A DNA stretch of 64,000 nucleotides from JAGWBD01 sp965220615. Lineage in GTDB: Bacteria; Chloroflexota; Anaerolineae; Aggregatilineales; Phototrophicaceae. Below are positions 17,897 through 27,185 of this stretch, piece after piece. The translations under genes were made by a program, and so were the position numbers. Each line of letters starts with the position of its first letter. The first letter of the stretch is position 1. Below the pieces are notes generated by a model, which ran no database searches, was not told where the DNA came from, and saw only the letters and a list, made by a program, of their open reading frames with translations. The stretch covers positions 434,001 to 498,000 of the forward strand of contig CBDCQL010000002.1 in assembly GCA_965220615.1 (NCBI GenBank), given 5' to 3'.

Positions 17897-18835
17897 CTAA
17901 TATTCCACGCGCCGGCTGATGACAAGAAATTGTACGACGGTCACGATGGCCATGATGACGGCCAGGGCCACCGCGACAGCGGCGCCATATCCCATGCGGA
18001 AGGAAGCCCAGGCAGTGTGGTAGAAATAGAAAATGACAGTATAGGATGAGCGTCCCGGCCCGCCATTGGTCATGATGAAGGGTTGGCCATAGACCTGAAA
18101 GTGACCGATGACGCCGGTGACGGTGACGAAGAGGATGGTTGGCCGCAGCAGGGGCAGGGTGATGTTGAAGAATAGCTGGCGGCCGTTGGCACCGTCGATA
18201 CGCGCCGCCTCATAAAGGTGTTCAGGGATGCCCTGCAGACCTGCGATAAAAATCAGCATGGGAAAGCCGAAAGCCCACCATATGGTCGTCAGGCTCAGCG
18301 CCGGCAATACCAGGGCCGGGTCGCCCAGCCAGTTAACGGGTCGAATGCCGAAGAAACTGAGACCATAGTTGATGACGCCAAACTGGGAGTTCAGCAACCA
18401 GACCCAGATGAGGCCCACCGCGCCCACCGAAAACAGTGATGGCATGTAGAGCAGCACGCGGAAAAAGTTGGCTCGCCGGACGGGTTGCGTCAAGGCAAGC
18501 GCTGCAGCCAGGGCAACCACAGTCGTACCCGCGACTGTCATGGCCGTGAAGATGACGGTGTTTCTCAGGGCGAACCAGAAGACATCGTCCCTGAGCAATT
18601 CCTCGTAATTTCCGAAGGCAACAAAGGGCCTGGAGGGACGCAGAGCGTGCCAGTCGTAAAAGCTCATTTGCACGGCGGCCAGCATTGCGCGACCGACGAA
18701 GATGGCGAAAAAGGCCAGGAAGGGCGCCAGAAACAGCCAGGCGGCAATTTCTTCCTGCCGCTTGAGGTTGATCTCCGGTAGCCAGGAAGGCCGCCGGTCC
18801 AGGCCCGCGCCGGGGGTGGCGGAAGCGCCCGTCAT
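17897..18835 (-). CDS. Carbohydrate ABC transporter permease, MalF family
   Basis: A 312-residue membrane protein with a short charged N-terminus, a first hydrophobic segment around residues 30-52 and about six in total, and the EAA loop YEAARIDGANGRQLFFNITLP. It forms the channel with the MalG-type partner encoded next. The shine-dalgarno is poor. A large stem-loop lies between this gene and the preceding binding-protein gene, and may lower expression of the permeases relative to the binding protein. Confidence 0.92.
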   Translation of the reverse strand: MTGASATPGAGLDRRPSWLPEINLKRQEEIAAWLFLAPFLAFFAIFVGRAMLAAVQMSFYDWHALRPSRPFVAFGNYEELLRDDVFWFALRNTVIFTAMTVAGTTVVALAAALALTQPVRRANFFRVLLYMPSLFSVGAVGLIWVWLLNSQFGVINYGLSFFGIRPVNWLGDPALVLPALSLTTIWWAFGFPMLIFIAGLQGIPEHLYEAARIDGANGRQLFFNITLPLLRPTILFVTVTGVIGHFQVYGQPFIMTNGGPGRSSYTVIFYFYHTAWASFRMGYGAAVAVALAVIMAIVTVVQFLVISRRVEY

Positions 18836-18893
18836 GACAGTTCAGGTCTCGTAACGATGGCTTTCATCAGGTGGCGTTGTCCGCGCCGACCAT

Positions 18894-18922
18894 GGCCGGA
18901 GGCGAAAGGTCCGCCCCCGGCC
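18894..18922 (-). promoter_or_regulatory. Strong intercistronic stem-loop between binding-protein and permease genes
   Basis: GGCCGGGGGCG pairs with CGCCTCCGGCC across a 7-nt loop on the minus-strand RNA: 11 pairs including one G-U. It starts 17 nt after the binding-protein stop. No U-tract follows. By analogy with malE-malF type elements it likely protects the upstream mRNA from 3' exonucleases or partly attenuates transcription. Confidence 0.65.
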
Positions 18923-18939
18923 AAATTGCTCAGGAGGAG

Positions 18940-20262
18940 CTACTCGCCGCGATCAAGGATCGCCTGCATACGCTCGGCTGCGTCGTTAAGCGCTTGCTCG
19001 ACCGTCTTCTGGCCGTTGAGCGCCGCGTTCAGCTCCGGTTCCAGGCCGACCCGGTACAACTCCGCGGTCACGGTGCTGGAGAAATCAAGAACGCCGTGAT
19101 CGGCGAAGCTGGCGCCCATCACGATGTTGGAGGGGAAATTCTCGGGGTCCAGCGATGCCTGCACGGAGAGCAGGGCCGGCACCTGGCCGGACAAGGCCCA
19201 GTGCCCCTGGTTGGCGCTGATCCACTGCAACAGGGTCTCGACGGCCTCCAGTCTCTCGCCCTCCAGGATTGCCGGCACGAAGAAGGTGTGCATGCCAAAC
19301 CAGGCGGCCGGCTCGGCGCCAAACTGGTTAAAGGCGATGGCCTTGCTGTTGACGTCAATCGTTCTGGAGAAATTCAGGAACCAGGTGCCGGCGGGAAGCA
19401 CGGACAGGGAACCGTTGGCATAGCCTTCCCAGGCGTTGAAGCCGGCCGGAACCGGCGAGACGTTGTATTTATGGACCAGGTCAACGCTGTTCTGCAAGGC
19501 AGCCATGCCGGCCTCGGAATTGACGGTGATGGTCGTGCCGTCCTCGCTGACCAGGCTGCCTCCATGCTGCGCCAGATGGGCGAGGTAAATGACGCGCGGA
19601 TATTGCCGCACGGAGTAACCCCACTGGACGACGTTCTCCGGGTCAAAGTCCTCCGAGGCCGCGTTGTTGCCGTTGGCGTCGAGGGTTAGCTGCTGAAACA
19701 ACTCGACCCAGCCCTCGTAGGAATCCGGCATGGGACCGTCCGGGTCCAGACCGGCCGCCTCGAAATGGTCGACGTTGATCCACTGGCCCATACCGTGGTT
19801 GTCCAGCGGTATGCCATAGAGCACGCCGTCATAGTGCATGCCGGAGTACGTGGGTGGAGCGAGATCTTCATCGGGCAGCCAGCCGCCGCCGGAGGTGTAC
19901 CAGTCGCCCATCGGGCGGATCACGCCATAGCTGGCGTATTGTGGCAATTCGGAGGCGTGCATGAGGACGAGGTCCGGTGGGTTGCCCGCCAGGAAAGCGG
20001 CCTGCAGCTTCGCGTAGAGCGTGTCCCAGGGGATAAGTTCGGCGGTCACGCCGACATCCGGGTTCTCGTCGACGAAATTGACCAGCATCTCGTTCAGGGT
20101 TTCGCCGTCGGAGCCGCCCAGACCGTGCCAGAATGAGACCTTCATCTCACTTTCGCCGAGGTCCGTGACGACTGAATCCGCATCCTGGGCCACTGCAGCA
20201 AAAGGCAAGGCCAGGACCGCCAGCAGAATTACAACGAACAGCCTGAAAGTGTTTCCGTTCAT
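18940..20262 (-). CDS. Sugar ABC transporter substrate-binding protein, family 1, copy 1
   Basis: A 440-residue extracellular sugar-binding protein. A Sec signal (MNGNTFRLFVVILLAV, cleavage near AVAQ) precedes the family-1 domain with VSFWHGLGGSDGETLNEML, PPDLVLMHASELPQYA and a DGVLYGIPLDNHG block. I chose ATG 20262 (GGAGAG 4-5 nt upstream) over the ATG four codons earlier, whose AGGA is too close. It has the same length as the neighbouring copy 2 and is near-colinear with it. It lies before the permease pair and GH51 genes, so arabino-oligosaccharides are the likely ligands. Confidence 0.92.
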   Translation of the reverse strand: MNGNTFRLFVVILLAVLALPFAAVAQDADSVVTDLGESEMKVSFWHGLGGSDGETLNEMLVNFVDENPDVGVTAELIPWDTLYAKLQAAFLAGNPPDLVLMHASELPQYASYGVIRPMGDWYTSGGGWLPDEDLAPPTYSGMHYDGVLYGIPLDNHGMGQWINVDHFEAAGLDPDGPMPDSYEGWVELFQQLTLDANGNNAASEDFDPENVVQWGYSVRQYPRVIYLAHLAQHGGSLVSEDGTTITVNSEAGMAALQNSVDLVHKYNVSPVPAGFNAWEGYANGSLSVLPAGTWFLNFSRTIDVNSKAIAFNQFGAEPAAWFGMHTFFVPAILEGERLEAVETLLQWISANQGHWALSGQVPALLSVQASLDPENFPSNIVMGASFADHGVLDFSSTVTAELYRVGLEPELNAALNGQKTVEQALNDAAERMQAILDRGE

Positions 20263-20393
20263 GTTTCTCTCCATTCCTCACTACTATTGATGAAAAATAC
20301 GATAAGTGCAGACTGACACAGGCAAGGTCTGTTGTCCGGGCCAGCCTGCACTATGGTACCGCAGAGACAGTCAGGTCTCCAGGAGCATCCTCC

Positions 20394-20406
20394 CCAGGGA
20401 CCCTGG
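20394..20406 (-). promoter_or_regulatory. Short stem-loop after binding-protein copy 2
   Basis: CCAGG - 3 nt - CCTGG, inside a 13-base odd palindrome, lies 16 nt after the stop at 20423. It is weaker than the other intercistronic stem-loops but in the same relative position. Confidence 0.3.
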
Positions 20407-20422
20407 TTTCTGGCGCAACCGC

Positions 20423-21745
20423 TTACCCGGCGCGGTCCAGAATTGCCTGCATGCGCGCGGCGCCGTCGTTCAGGGCGTCCTCGACGGACTTGAGGCCATT
20501 CAGCACGGCGTCCAGCTCCGGGTCCAGCGCGGCGTAGAGTTCCTGGGTGACGGTGCTCTTGAAATCCAGGAAGCCGTAATCCGTGAAGCTTTGCCCCATG
20601 ACGATGTTGGAGGGGTAGTTCTCCGGGTCCAGTACCGCCTGGGCGGAGAGCAGCGCGGGTACCTGACCGGAACCGGCCCAGTACACCTGATTCTCGCTGT
20701 CGCTCATCCATTGCAGCAGCCGTTCCACCGCCGCCAGCTTGTCGCCTTCGAGGCTGTCGGGAATCAGGAAGGTGTGGATGCCGAACCAGGTGGAGGGACT
20801 CTCACCGAACTGCACTGTCGTCCAGGCCTGGCCGTTGATGCCCTCAAGCGTGCTGGCGAAATTGCGGAACCAGGTGCCGGTCGGGATGACGGCCAGCTGG
20901 CCGGCCGCAAAAGCGCCCCAGGTATCGAAACCGGCCGCCGGTGGCGAGACCTGATATTCATAGACAAGATCGTGATACTGCGACAGGGCCACGATGCCCG
21001 CATCGGAATTGATGGTGATGGTGCTGCCATCCTCGCTGACCATGCTGCCGCCTTGCTGAATCAGCAAGGTCAGGAAGTCCGCCAGCGGCCAGTTGCCGAC
21101 GCCGTAGGCCCACTGAACGACGTTGTCGACGTCGAAGTCATCAGAGGTCGGGTTGTTGCCGTTGGCGTCCAGGGTGAGTTGCTGGAAGAGTTCCACCCAG
21201 CCTTCAAAGGTGGTGGGCTGGTCCATGTTCGGGTCAAGTCCGGCGGCCTCGAAGTGGTCGATGTTGATCCACAGACCGCGGCCATGGTTGTCCAGCGGGA
21301 TGCCGTAGATGGTGCCTTCCCACTGCATGCCGGCGTAGGTGATGGCGGAGACGTCATCGTCGGGGAACCAGCCACCGCCGGATTCGTAGAGGTAGCCGAG
21401 GTCCTTGACCACGCCGTAGCTGGCGTACTGCGGCACTTCGGAGGCATGCATCAGGATGAGGTCCGGCGGGTTGCCGGCCACGAAGGCCGCCTGCAACTTC
21501 GCGTAAAGCGTGTTCCAGGGGATGATCTCGCTGGTTACGGAAATATCGGGATTGTCGGCGACGAAGTCCCCCAGCATCTCGTTCATGGTCACGCCGTCGG
21601 AGCCGCTGAGGCCATTCCAGTAGGAAATGTTCAATTCGCCCTCGCCGAGCATGGCGACGTCCGGCGTCGGCTCTGCTTCTTGCGCCATGACGGCCAGCGG
21701 CAACAGCAGGGTCAGCAGAATTGCGAAAGTCAATACCTTCTTCAT
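20423..21745 (-). CDS. Sugar ABC transporter substrate-binding protein, family 1, copy 2
   Basis: A 440-residue binding protein with signal peptide MKKVLTFAILLTLLLPLAV (cleavage near MAQ). The body is near-colinear with copy 1: ISYWNGLSGSDGVTMNEML, PPDLILMHASEVPQYA and a GTIYGIPLDNHGRG block. Starting at ATG 21745 gives an AGAGGAA site at good spacing. It is the first gene of the operon. Two binding proteins feeding one permease pair would broaden the range of arabinosides or related sugars captured. Confidence 0.92.
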   Translation of the reverse strand: MKKVLTFAILLTLLLPLAVMAQEAEPTPDVAMLGEGELNISYWNGLSGSDGVTMNEMLGDFVADNPDISVTSEIIPWNTLYAKLQAAFVAGNPPDLILMHASEVPQYASYGVVKDLGYLYESGGGWFPDDDVSAITYAGMQWEGTIYGIPLDNHGRGLWINIDHFEAAGLDPNMDQPTTFEGWVELFQQLTLDANGNNPTSDDFDVDNVVQWAYGVGNWPLADFLTLLIQQGGSMVSEDGSTITINSDAGIVALSQYHDLVYEYQVSPPAAGFDTWGAFAAGQLAVIPTGTWFRNFASTLEGINGQAWTTVQFGESPSTWFGIHTFLIPDSLEGDKLAAVERLLQWMSDSENQVYWAGSGQVPALLSAQAVLDPENYPSNIVMGQSFTDYGFLDFKSTVTQELYAALDPELDAVLNGLKSVEDALNDGAARMQAILDRAG

Positions 21746-21908
21746 GTCACATTCCTCTTCACTCAAATGGTTCTCACTTCAACGAATTGATAACGGTACC
21801 ATCCACGGCGGGACGGGAAGGCTGACTAAATCCTCCTTTCCAAACTGATTGGCGTAGACCCGCCTCGACTGTTGATTAATAGCGGCGGCGTTGTCGCACC
21901 ACAAACGA

Positions 21909-21923
21909 CCTGGCCAGGCCAGG
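21909..21923 (-). terminator. Candidate terminator of the 28-kb hyu operon
   Basis: CCTGGC - CTG - GCCAGG forms a perfect 6-bp stem with a 3-nt loop about 38 nt after the last HyuB stop (21961). It is followed on the minus strand by TCGTTTG, a short and imperfect U-tract. It lies before the next operon, whose first gene starts at 21745. Confidence 0.4.
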
Positions 21924-21960
21924 ACAGCCGGGCCTCGACGCTGACACGCGGCGCATTGGC

Positions 21961-23673
21961 TCAGGAGCGCAGGGCGGCCGTCGCTGCCTCGTCGATGCGC
22001 ATGCGCTGCGGGTCGATGACCACGCCATAGTCGCGCCAGGCGGATTCGAGCGAAACGAAGTCGTTGATGACGTCGTCCAGCACCCGCTGCGGGTCGCGTT
22101 CGAGGGGATTGCCCCAGCCGCCGCCGCCGCCCGAATTGTTCTCAAGCACGTCTTCGGCATCCACCGGGTAGTGAATGGCGCCGGCCCGCTCTTCCTTCTC
22201 CGTGCCGGGCCAGACCACCACGTGTCCCGCGTCGGCGTCGTGCCCTCCGGCCATGCCCCAGGGCGCGGACTTCGTCTTCTTGCACATGGTGAGCGTCGTG
22301 GCGGGGTGAAGAAAGCGGTAGGTGCGATGGACGCCGACGCCCCCGCGGTATTTGCCCGGTCCGCCGGAGTCCCTGCGCATGTGATAAGTCTCGATGATCC
22401 AGGGCCCCTTGTTCTCGACCACCTCGACCGGGTTGTTGCGGCAGCCGGGCTCGCTGAGGTGCATGATGGCGTCCTCGCCGTCGCTGCCCGCGAAGGCGCC
22501 GAAGCCGACGGCCTCGTTGCTGCCTTCCATCCAGATCTGGCCGGTCTCCGGATGAACGCCAAGGCCCATCACGCTGAAGACGTCACCGCCGCTGCAGGCC
22601 GGGATGTGCTCCGGCAGGCCTGTCGACAGGGCCTTGAGTATGACCTCCGGCGCCAGCAGGGCGGCCCAGACCGTGAAGGTCGGCGCCGGCGGCACGGCGT
22701 GCATCATTTCCCCTGGCGGGGCGATGACCCTGAGCGGACGATAGTTGCCCGTGTTGGCGGGCGTGTCCGGTGTGGTGATCCCCTTGAAGGCCAGGGCGCT
22801 GACGCCCTCCGTCAGGCCGATCGGCAAATTCATGGGCCCGGGCGTGGCGGGATGCGAGCCGCTCCAGTCGACAATGAACTCTTCGTCGGTGACGGTGACC
22901 TTCACCTTGATCTTGAGCAGGGTGGCGTGGTCGATGCCGTCGTCGTCAGCCCAGTCCTCGGCCTCCCAGGTGCCTTTGGGCAAGCGGGCCAGACGGGCGC
23001 GGGCGATCCGCTCACCATGGTCCAGGATCGCTTCGACGGCCTGGTCGTAGCTGTCCAGGCCAAAACGCTCAACCAGGCTTGTGACGCGACGCTCGCCGGT
23101 GCGGCAGGCGGAGACCTGGGCGTTCAGGTCGCCGATGACGCGCTCCGGAATTCGCGTGTTAAAGCGCAGCAGGTTCTCGATTTCCTGGTCCAGCACGCCG
23201 GCCTTGTAGAGCTTGAGGCCGGGCATCAGCAGGCCTTCCTGGAAGACGTCGGTGGAATCGAGGACGTAGCCGGCGTCCTTCTGCCCAAGGTCCATCCAGT
23301 GCTGCTTGATGGCGGTGTAGCCGACCAGTTCGCTACAGGCGAAGATGGGCGAGACCGCCAGCACGTCCATCGGATGCGCCGAGGACCAGTAGGGGTAGGA
23401 GGTCAGCAGCAGGTCGCCCGGCTCCATGTTGTCCGCGCCGACGAACTCGACCGTCTTCTTGAGGCCGTAATCATTGCCGCGCGTGAAGACGGCGAGACCG
23501 GGCGCCTCCGAGAGCATCCGGCAGTGTTTGTCGTAGATGCCCAGGCCGAAATCGCGCACCTCGTAGATGACGGTGCTGTAGGAGGTGCGCATCAGGTTGC
23601 GCTCCATCTCACGCGCGGCAGAGAGCAGGTAGTTGTGAATCACCTCGGTGGTGATGGGGTCCAGTTCGCTCAC
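21961..23673 (-). CDS. HyuB-like hydantoinase B/oxoprolinase family protein, array copy 7
   Basis: A 570-residue HyuB-family subunit (ATP-dependent hydrolysis of cyclic amides together with a HyuA subunit), the last gene of the operon. It starts with GTG at 23673 with GGAGG upstream. Nearly all of its first 110 residues match array copy 6, so this pair looks like a recent duplication. Motifs: TSYPYWSSAHPMDVLAVSP, QHWMDLGQKDAGYVLDS and ENNSGGGGGWGNP. The canonical NDPYxGGTH motif is absent and replaced as in all array copies. Soluble, with no signal or membrane segment. The substrate is unknown. Confidence 0.88.
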   Translation of the reverse strand: MSELDPITTEVIHNYLLSAAREMERNLMRTSYSTVIYEVRDFGLGIYDKHCRMLSEAPGLAVFTRGNDYGLKKTVEFVGADNMEPGDLLLTSYPYWSSAHPMDVLAVSPIFACSELVGYTAIKQHWMDLGQKDAGYVLDSTDVFQEGLLMPGLKLYKAGVLDQEIENLLRFNTRIPERVIGDLNAQVSACRTGERRVTSLVERFGLDSYDQAVEAILDHGERIARARLARLPKGTWEAEDWADDDGIDHATLLKIKVKVTVTDEEFIVDWSGSHPATPGPMNLPIGLTEGVSALAFKGITTPDTPANTGNYRPLRVIAPPGEMMHAVPPAPTFTVWAALLAPEVILKALSTGLPEHIPACSGGDVFSVMGLGVHPETGQIWMEGSNEAVGFGAFAGSDGEDAIMHLSEPGCRNNPVEVVENKGPWIIETYHMRRDSGGPGKYRGGVGVHRTYRFLHPATTLTMCKKTKSAPWGMAGGHDADAGHVVVWPGTEKEERAGAIHYPVDAEDVLENNSGGGGGWGNPLERDPQRVLDDVINDFVSLESAWRDYGVVIDPQRMRIDEAATAALRS

Positions 23674-23700
23674 GGTGCGCCTCCGCTGGTTGTGCTCCGG

Positions 23701-25416
23701 TCAGCCGTCGCGCAACGCGGCCGTGGCAACCTCGTCGATGGTCAGGGCGTCCGCGTCGATGACGACGCCGTAGTCGCGTCGGGCTGATTCCAGCGAGACC
23801 AACTCGTTGATGACGTCTTCCAGCACGCGTTGCTGGTCCCGCTGCAGCGGATTGCCCCAACCGCCTCCGCCACCCGAGTTGTTCTGCAGCACGTCTTCGG
23901 CATCCACCGGATAGTGAATGGCGCCGGTGCGCTCTTCCCTGTCGGTCCCCGGCCAGACCACCACGTGACCGGCATCGGCGTCGTGACCGCCGGCCATGCC
24001 CCAGGGCGCGGACTTCGTCTTTTTGACCAGGGTCAGGGTGGTTGCGGGCTGCAGGAAGCGGTAACTGCGCCTGACGCCCACGCCGCCGCGGTACTTGCCC
24101 GGGCCACCGGAGTCCTGCCGCATGTGGTAGGTCTCGATGATCCAGGGCGCCTTGCTTTCGACGACTTCGACCGGGTTGTTGCGGCAGCCGGGCTCGCTGA
24201 GGTGCATGATGGCGTCCTCACCGTCGCTGCCGGCGAAAGCGCCGAAGCCGACCGCCTCGTTGCTGCCTTCCAGCCAGACCTCGCCCGTCTCGGGGAGTAC
24301 GCCGACGCCGACGACGCTGAAGACGTCCCCGCCGCTGCAGGCCGGGATGCGTTCCGGCATGCCCTGGGACAGGGCCTTGAGGATCACTTCCGGCGCCAGC
24401 AGGGCGGCCCAGACGGTGAAAGTCGGGGCCGGCGGGATAGCGTGCATCATCTCTCCCGGCGGCGCGATGACCGTCAGCGGTCGATAGTTGCCGGAGTTGG
24501 CGGGCGTATCCGGCGTGGTGACGCCCTTGAATGCCAGTGCGCTGACGCCCTCGGTGAGGCCGATGGGCAGGTTCATGGGCCCGGGCGTGGCCGGGTGCGA
24601 GCCGCTCCAGTCGACAATGAACTCGTCGTCCGTCACGGTGACCTTCACGTGCAGTTTGAGCATGGTGTCATGGTCGATGCCATCGTCGTCTGCCCAGTCC
24701 TCGGCTTCCCAGGAGCCGTTGGGCAGCGCCGCCAGGCGCGCGCGTGTGATGCGTTCGCCATGGTCGAGGATGGCCTCGACCGCCTCGCTGAAGATTTCCA
24801 GCCCGAAGCGCTCGACGAGGCCGGTGACGCGCCTTTCGCCGGTGCGACTGGCGGAGACCTGGGCGTTCAGGTCGCCGATAATGCGCTCCGGCAGACGGGT
24901 GTTGAAGCGCAGCAGGTTTTCGATTTCCTGGTCCAGCACGCCGGCCTTGTAAAGTTTGAGGCCGGGCATCAGCAGGCCTTCCTGGAAGACGTCCACCGAA
25001 TCGAGGATGTAACCGGCATCCTTCTGGCCGAGGTCGAGCCAGTGCTGCTTGATGGCGGTGTAACCCACCAGCTCACCGCAGGCGAAGATCGGTGCGACCG
25101 CCAGTACGTCCAATGGATGCGCCGAGGACCAGTAGGGGTAGGACGTGAGCAGCAGGTCGCCCGGTTCCATATTGTCGGCGCCGACGAATTCGACCGTCTT
25201 TTTCAGGCCGTAGTCGTTGCCGCGCGTGAAAACGGCCAGGCCGGGCGCCTCGGAGAGCATGCGGCAGTGTTTGTCGTAGATGCCGAGGCCGAAATCCCGC
25301 ACCTCGTAGATGACGGTGCTGTAGGAGGTGCGCATGAGGTTGCGTTCCATCTCGCGCGCGGCGGAGAGCAAAAAATTGTGGATGACCTCGGTGGTGATCG
25401 GGTCCAGTCCGCTCAT
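23701..25416 (-). CDS. HyuB-like hydantoinase B/oxoprolinase family protein, array copy 6
   Basis: A 571-residue HyuB-family subunit beginning MSGLDPITTEVIHNFLL at ATG 25416. The closest relative in the window is copy 7. It differs at scattered surface-type positions and has SASRTGE where the other copies have SACRTGE, that is, loss of a cysteine conserved in the rest of the array. It retains TSYPYWSSAHPLDV, QHWLDLGQKDAGYILDS and QNNSGGGGGWGNP. Intergenic spacing to copy 7 is 27 nt, to copy 5 26 nt. Presumed partner: the HyuA encoded at 34131-36182. Confidence 0.88.
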   Translation of the reverse strand: MSGLDPITTEVIHNFLLSAAREMERNLMRTSYSTVIYEVRDFGLGIYDKHCRMLSEAPGLAVFTRGNDYGLKKTVEFVGADNMEPGDLLLTSYPYWSSAHPLDVLAVAPIFACGELVGYTAIKQHWLDLGQKDAGYILDSVDVFQEGLLMPGLKLYKAGVLDQEIENLLRFNTRLPERIIGDLNAQVSASRTGERRVTGLVERFGLEIFSEAVEAILDHGERITRARLAALPNGSWEAEDWADDDGIDHDTMLKLHVKVTVTDDEFIVDWSGSHPATPGPMNLPIGLTEGVSALAFKGVTTPDTPANSGNYRPLTVIAPPGEMMHAIPPAPTFTVWAALLAPEVILKALSQGMPERIPACSGGDVFSVVGVGVLPETGEVWLEGSNEAVGFGAFAGSDGEDAIMHLSEPGCRNNPVEVVESKAPWIIETYHMRQDSGGPGKYRGGVGVRRSYRFLQPATTLTLVKKTKSAPWGMAGGHDADAGHVVVWPGTDREERTGAIHYPVDAEDVLQNNSGGGGGWGNPLQRDQQRVLEDVINELVSLESARRDYGVVIDADALTIDEVATAALRDG

Positions 25417-25442
25417 GGCGTCTCCGGCAGTTGTCCTTCCGA

Positions 25443-27161
25443 CTATCCGGCGCGCAGGGCCGCCGTGGCGCCCTCGTCGACGGTCAGCGTGTCCTCGTCA
25501 ATGACGACGCCATAGTCCCGCCGCGCAGATTCCAGCGACACATATTCATTGACGACGTCATCCAGCACGCGTTGCGGATCGCGTTCCAGCGGGTCGCCCC
25601 AGCCGCCGCCGCCGCCAGAGGAGTTGATGATGATGTCGCCGTCTTTCAGGTCCTTTTCGTGCAGGGCGCCGTTGACCCGTTCCCGCTCCGTACCCGGCCA
25701 GATCGTGACCTGGCCCGGTTTGCCGTCCTGGCCCCCCAGCATGCCCCAGGGCGCGGCCTTCGTCTTCTTGACGACTGCCAGCGCCTGGGCATCATATTTG
25801 AAGTGGTAGGTGCGCGTCACGCCCATGCCGCCGCGGAACTTGCCCGCACCTCCGGAATCCTGGCGGAAGCCATAGTCATCAATGATCCAGGGCCCCTTGG
25901 TTTCCAGCACTTCAACGGGGTTGTTGCGGCAGCCGGGCTCGGTGAGATGCATGATGCCGTCCTCACCGTCATGGCCGGCGAAGCCGCCAAAGCCAATGGC
26001 CTCGTTGGTGGCTTCCAGCCAGGACAGGCCGGTCTCGGGATGGATGCCCAGGCCCATCACGTCGGCGATGTCACCGCCGGAGCAGGCTGGGATGACGTCC
26101 GGCATGCCCTGGGCGAGGGCCTTCATGATGACCTCCGGCGCCAGCAGGCTGGCCCAGATAGTGAAGGTCGGCGCCGGGGATACCGCGTGCATCATGCTGC
26201 CTTCCTCGGTGATCACCCGCAGGGGCCGATAATGACCGGCGTTGGCCGGGTACTCCGGCGTGGTGATGCCCTTGAAGGCCAGTCCGCTAACGCCCCGGGT
26301 CAGGCCGATTGGCAGGTTCATGGGCCCGCGCGTCGTGGGTTCGGACCCCGTCCAGTCGACGATGAATTCGTCATCGGTGACGGTGACCTTGACCTTCAGT
26401 TTGAGCATGGTATCGCGGTCGATCCCGTCGTCGTCAACCCAGTCCACGGCCTCCCAGCTGCCCTTCGGCAGTTCGGCGAGGCGCGAACGGGACAGGCGTT
26501 CGCCGTGGTCGAGGATGGCGTCGATGGCCTGGTTGAGCGTATCAAGGCCGAAGCGGTCGGCGAGTTCCTCGACGCGGCGCTCGCCGGTACGGCAGGCGGA
26601 GATCTGCGCGTTCATGTCGCCGATGACGCGGTCCGGGATGCGGCTGTTGAATTCGATCAGGTTGACGATTTCCTGGTTGCGCACGCCGGCGCGGTAAAGC
26701 TTCATGGCCGGCATGATGAGCCCTTCCTGGAAGACGTCGGTGGAATCCAGCATGTAGCCGGCTTCCTTCTGACCCAGGTCGATCCAGTGCTGCTTGATGG
26801 CCGTAAAGCCGATCAGTTCGTCCTTGTAGAAAATTGGCGAGGTGGCCAGCACGTCCATCGGGTGGGCGGAGGACCAGTAGGGGTAGGAGGTCAGGATCAG
26901 GTCGCCCGGCTCCAGGTTTTCCTTGCCGATGAACTCCATCGTCTGTTCCAGACCGTAGTCGTTGCCGCAGGTGAAAATAGCCAGGCCGGGCGATTCGGCC
27001 AGCATGCGGTAGTCCTTGTCGTAGATGCCGAGGCCGAAGTCACGGATCTCGTAGACGATGGTGGTATAGGAGGTGCGCATGAGGTTGCGTTCCATCTCAC
27101 GCGCGGCGGACAGAAAATAGTTGTGAATCACCTCCACGGTGATTGGATCGGGCGCAGCCAT
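25443..27161 (-). CDS. HyuB-like hydantoinase B/oxoprolinase family protein, array copy 5 (subtype B)
   Basis: A 572-residue paralogue of the second subtype in the array, with ATG 27161 and GGAGGAA upstream. Subtype marks shared only with copy 4: ESPGLAIFTCGNDYGL in place of EAPGLAVFTRGNDYGL, FYKDELIGFTAIKQHW, SMMHAVSPAPTFT, and the segment LHEKDLKDGDIIINSSGGGGGWGDP-like at the C-terminus (residues about 515-540). The others have a YPVDAEDV-type segment there. The active-region motif TSYPYWSSAHPMDV is kept. The subtype change in two C-terminal loops suggests a different substrate or partner surface. Confidence 0.88.
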   Translation of the reverse strand: MAAPDPITVEVIHNYFLSAAREMERNLMRTSYTTIVYEIRDFGLGIYDKDYRMLAESPGLAIFTCGNDYGLEQTMEFIGKENLEPGDLILTSYPYWSSAHPMDVLATSPIFYKDELIGFTAIKQHWIDLGQKEAGYMLDSTDVFQEGLIMPAMKLYRAGVRNQEIVNLIEFNSRIPDRVIGDMNAQISACRTGERRVEELADRFGLDTLNQAIDAILDHGERLSRSRLAELPKGSWEAVDWVDDDGIDRDTMLKLKVKVTVTDDEFIVDWTGSEPTTRGPMNLPIGLTRGVSGLAFKGITTPEYPANAGHYRPLRVITEEGSMMHAVSPAPTFTIWASLLAPEVIMKALAQGMPDVIPACSGGDIADVMGLGIHPETGLSWLEATNEAIGFGGFAGHDGEDGIMHLTEPGCRNNPVEVLETKGPWIIDDYGFRQDSGGAGKFRGGMGVTRTYHFKYDAQALAVVKKTKAAPWGMLGGQDGKPGQVTIWPGTERERVNGALHEKDLKDGDIIINSSGGGGGWGDPLERDPQRVLDDVVNEYVSLESARRDYGVVIDEDTLTVDEGATAALRAG

Positions 27162-27185
27162 TTTGTTCCTCCCAGTTTCACCTGC

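Noticed and set aside
18894..18922. Rho-independent terminator after the family-1 binding-protein gene.
   Set aside because: The stem is strong but no U-tract follows and the permease gene continues 58 bases downstream, so I treat it as an intercistronic element.
21824..21845. A strong AAAGGAGG sequence on the minus strand upstream of the sugar-binding protein operon.
   Set aside because: No start codon follows at usable distance (ATT comes next), so it does not mark a gene; possibly a remnant.
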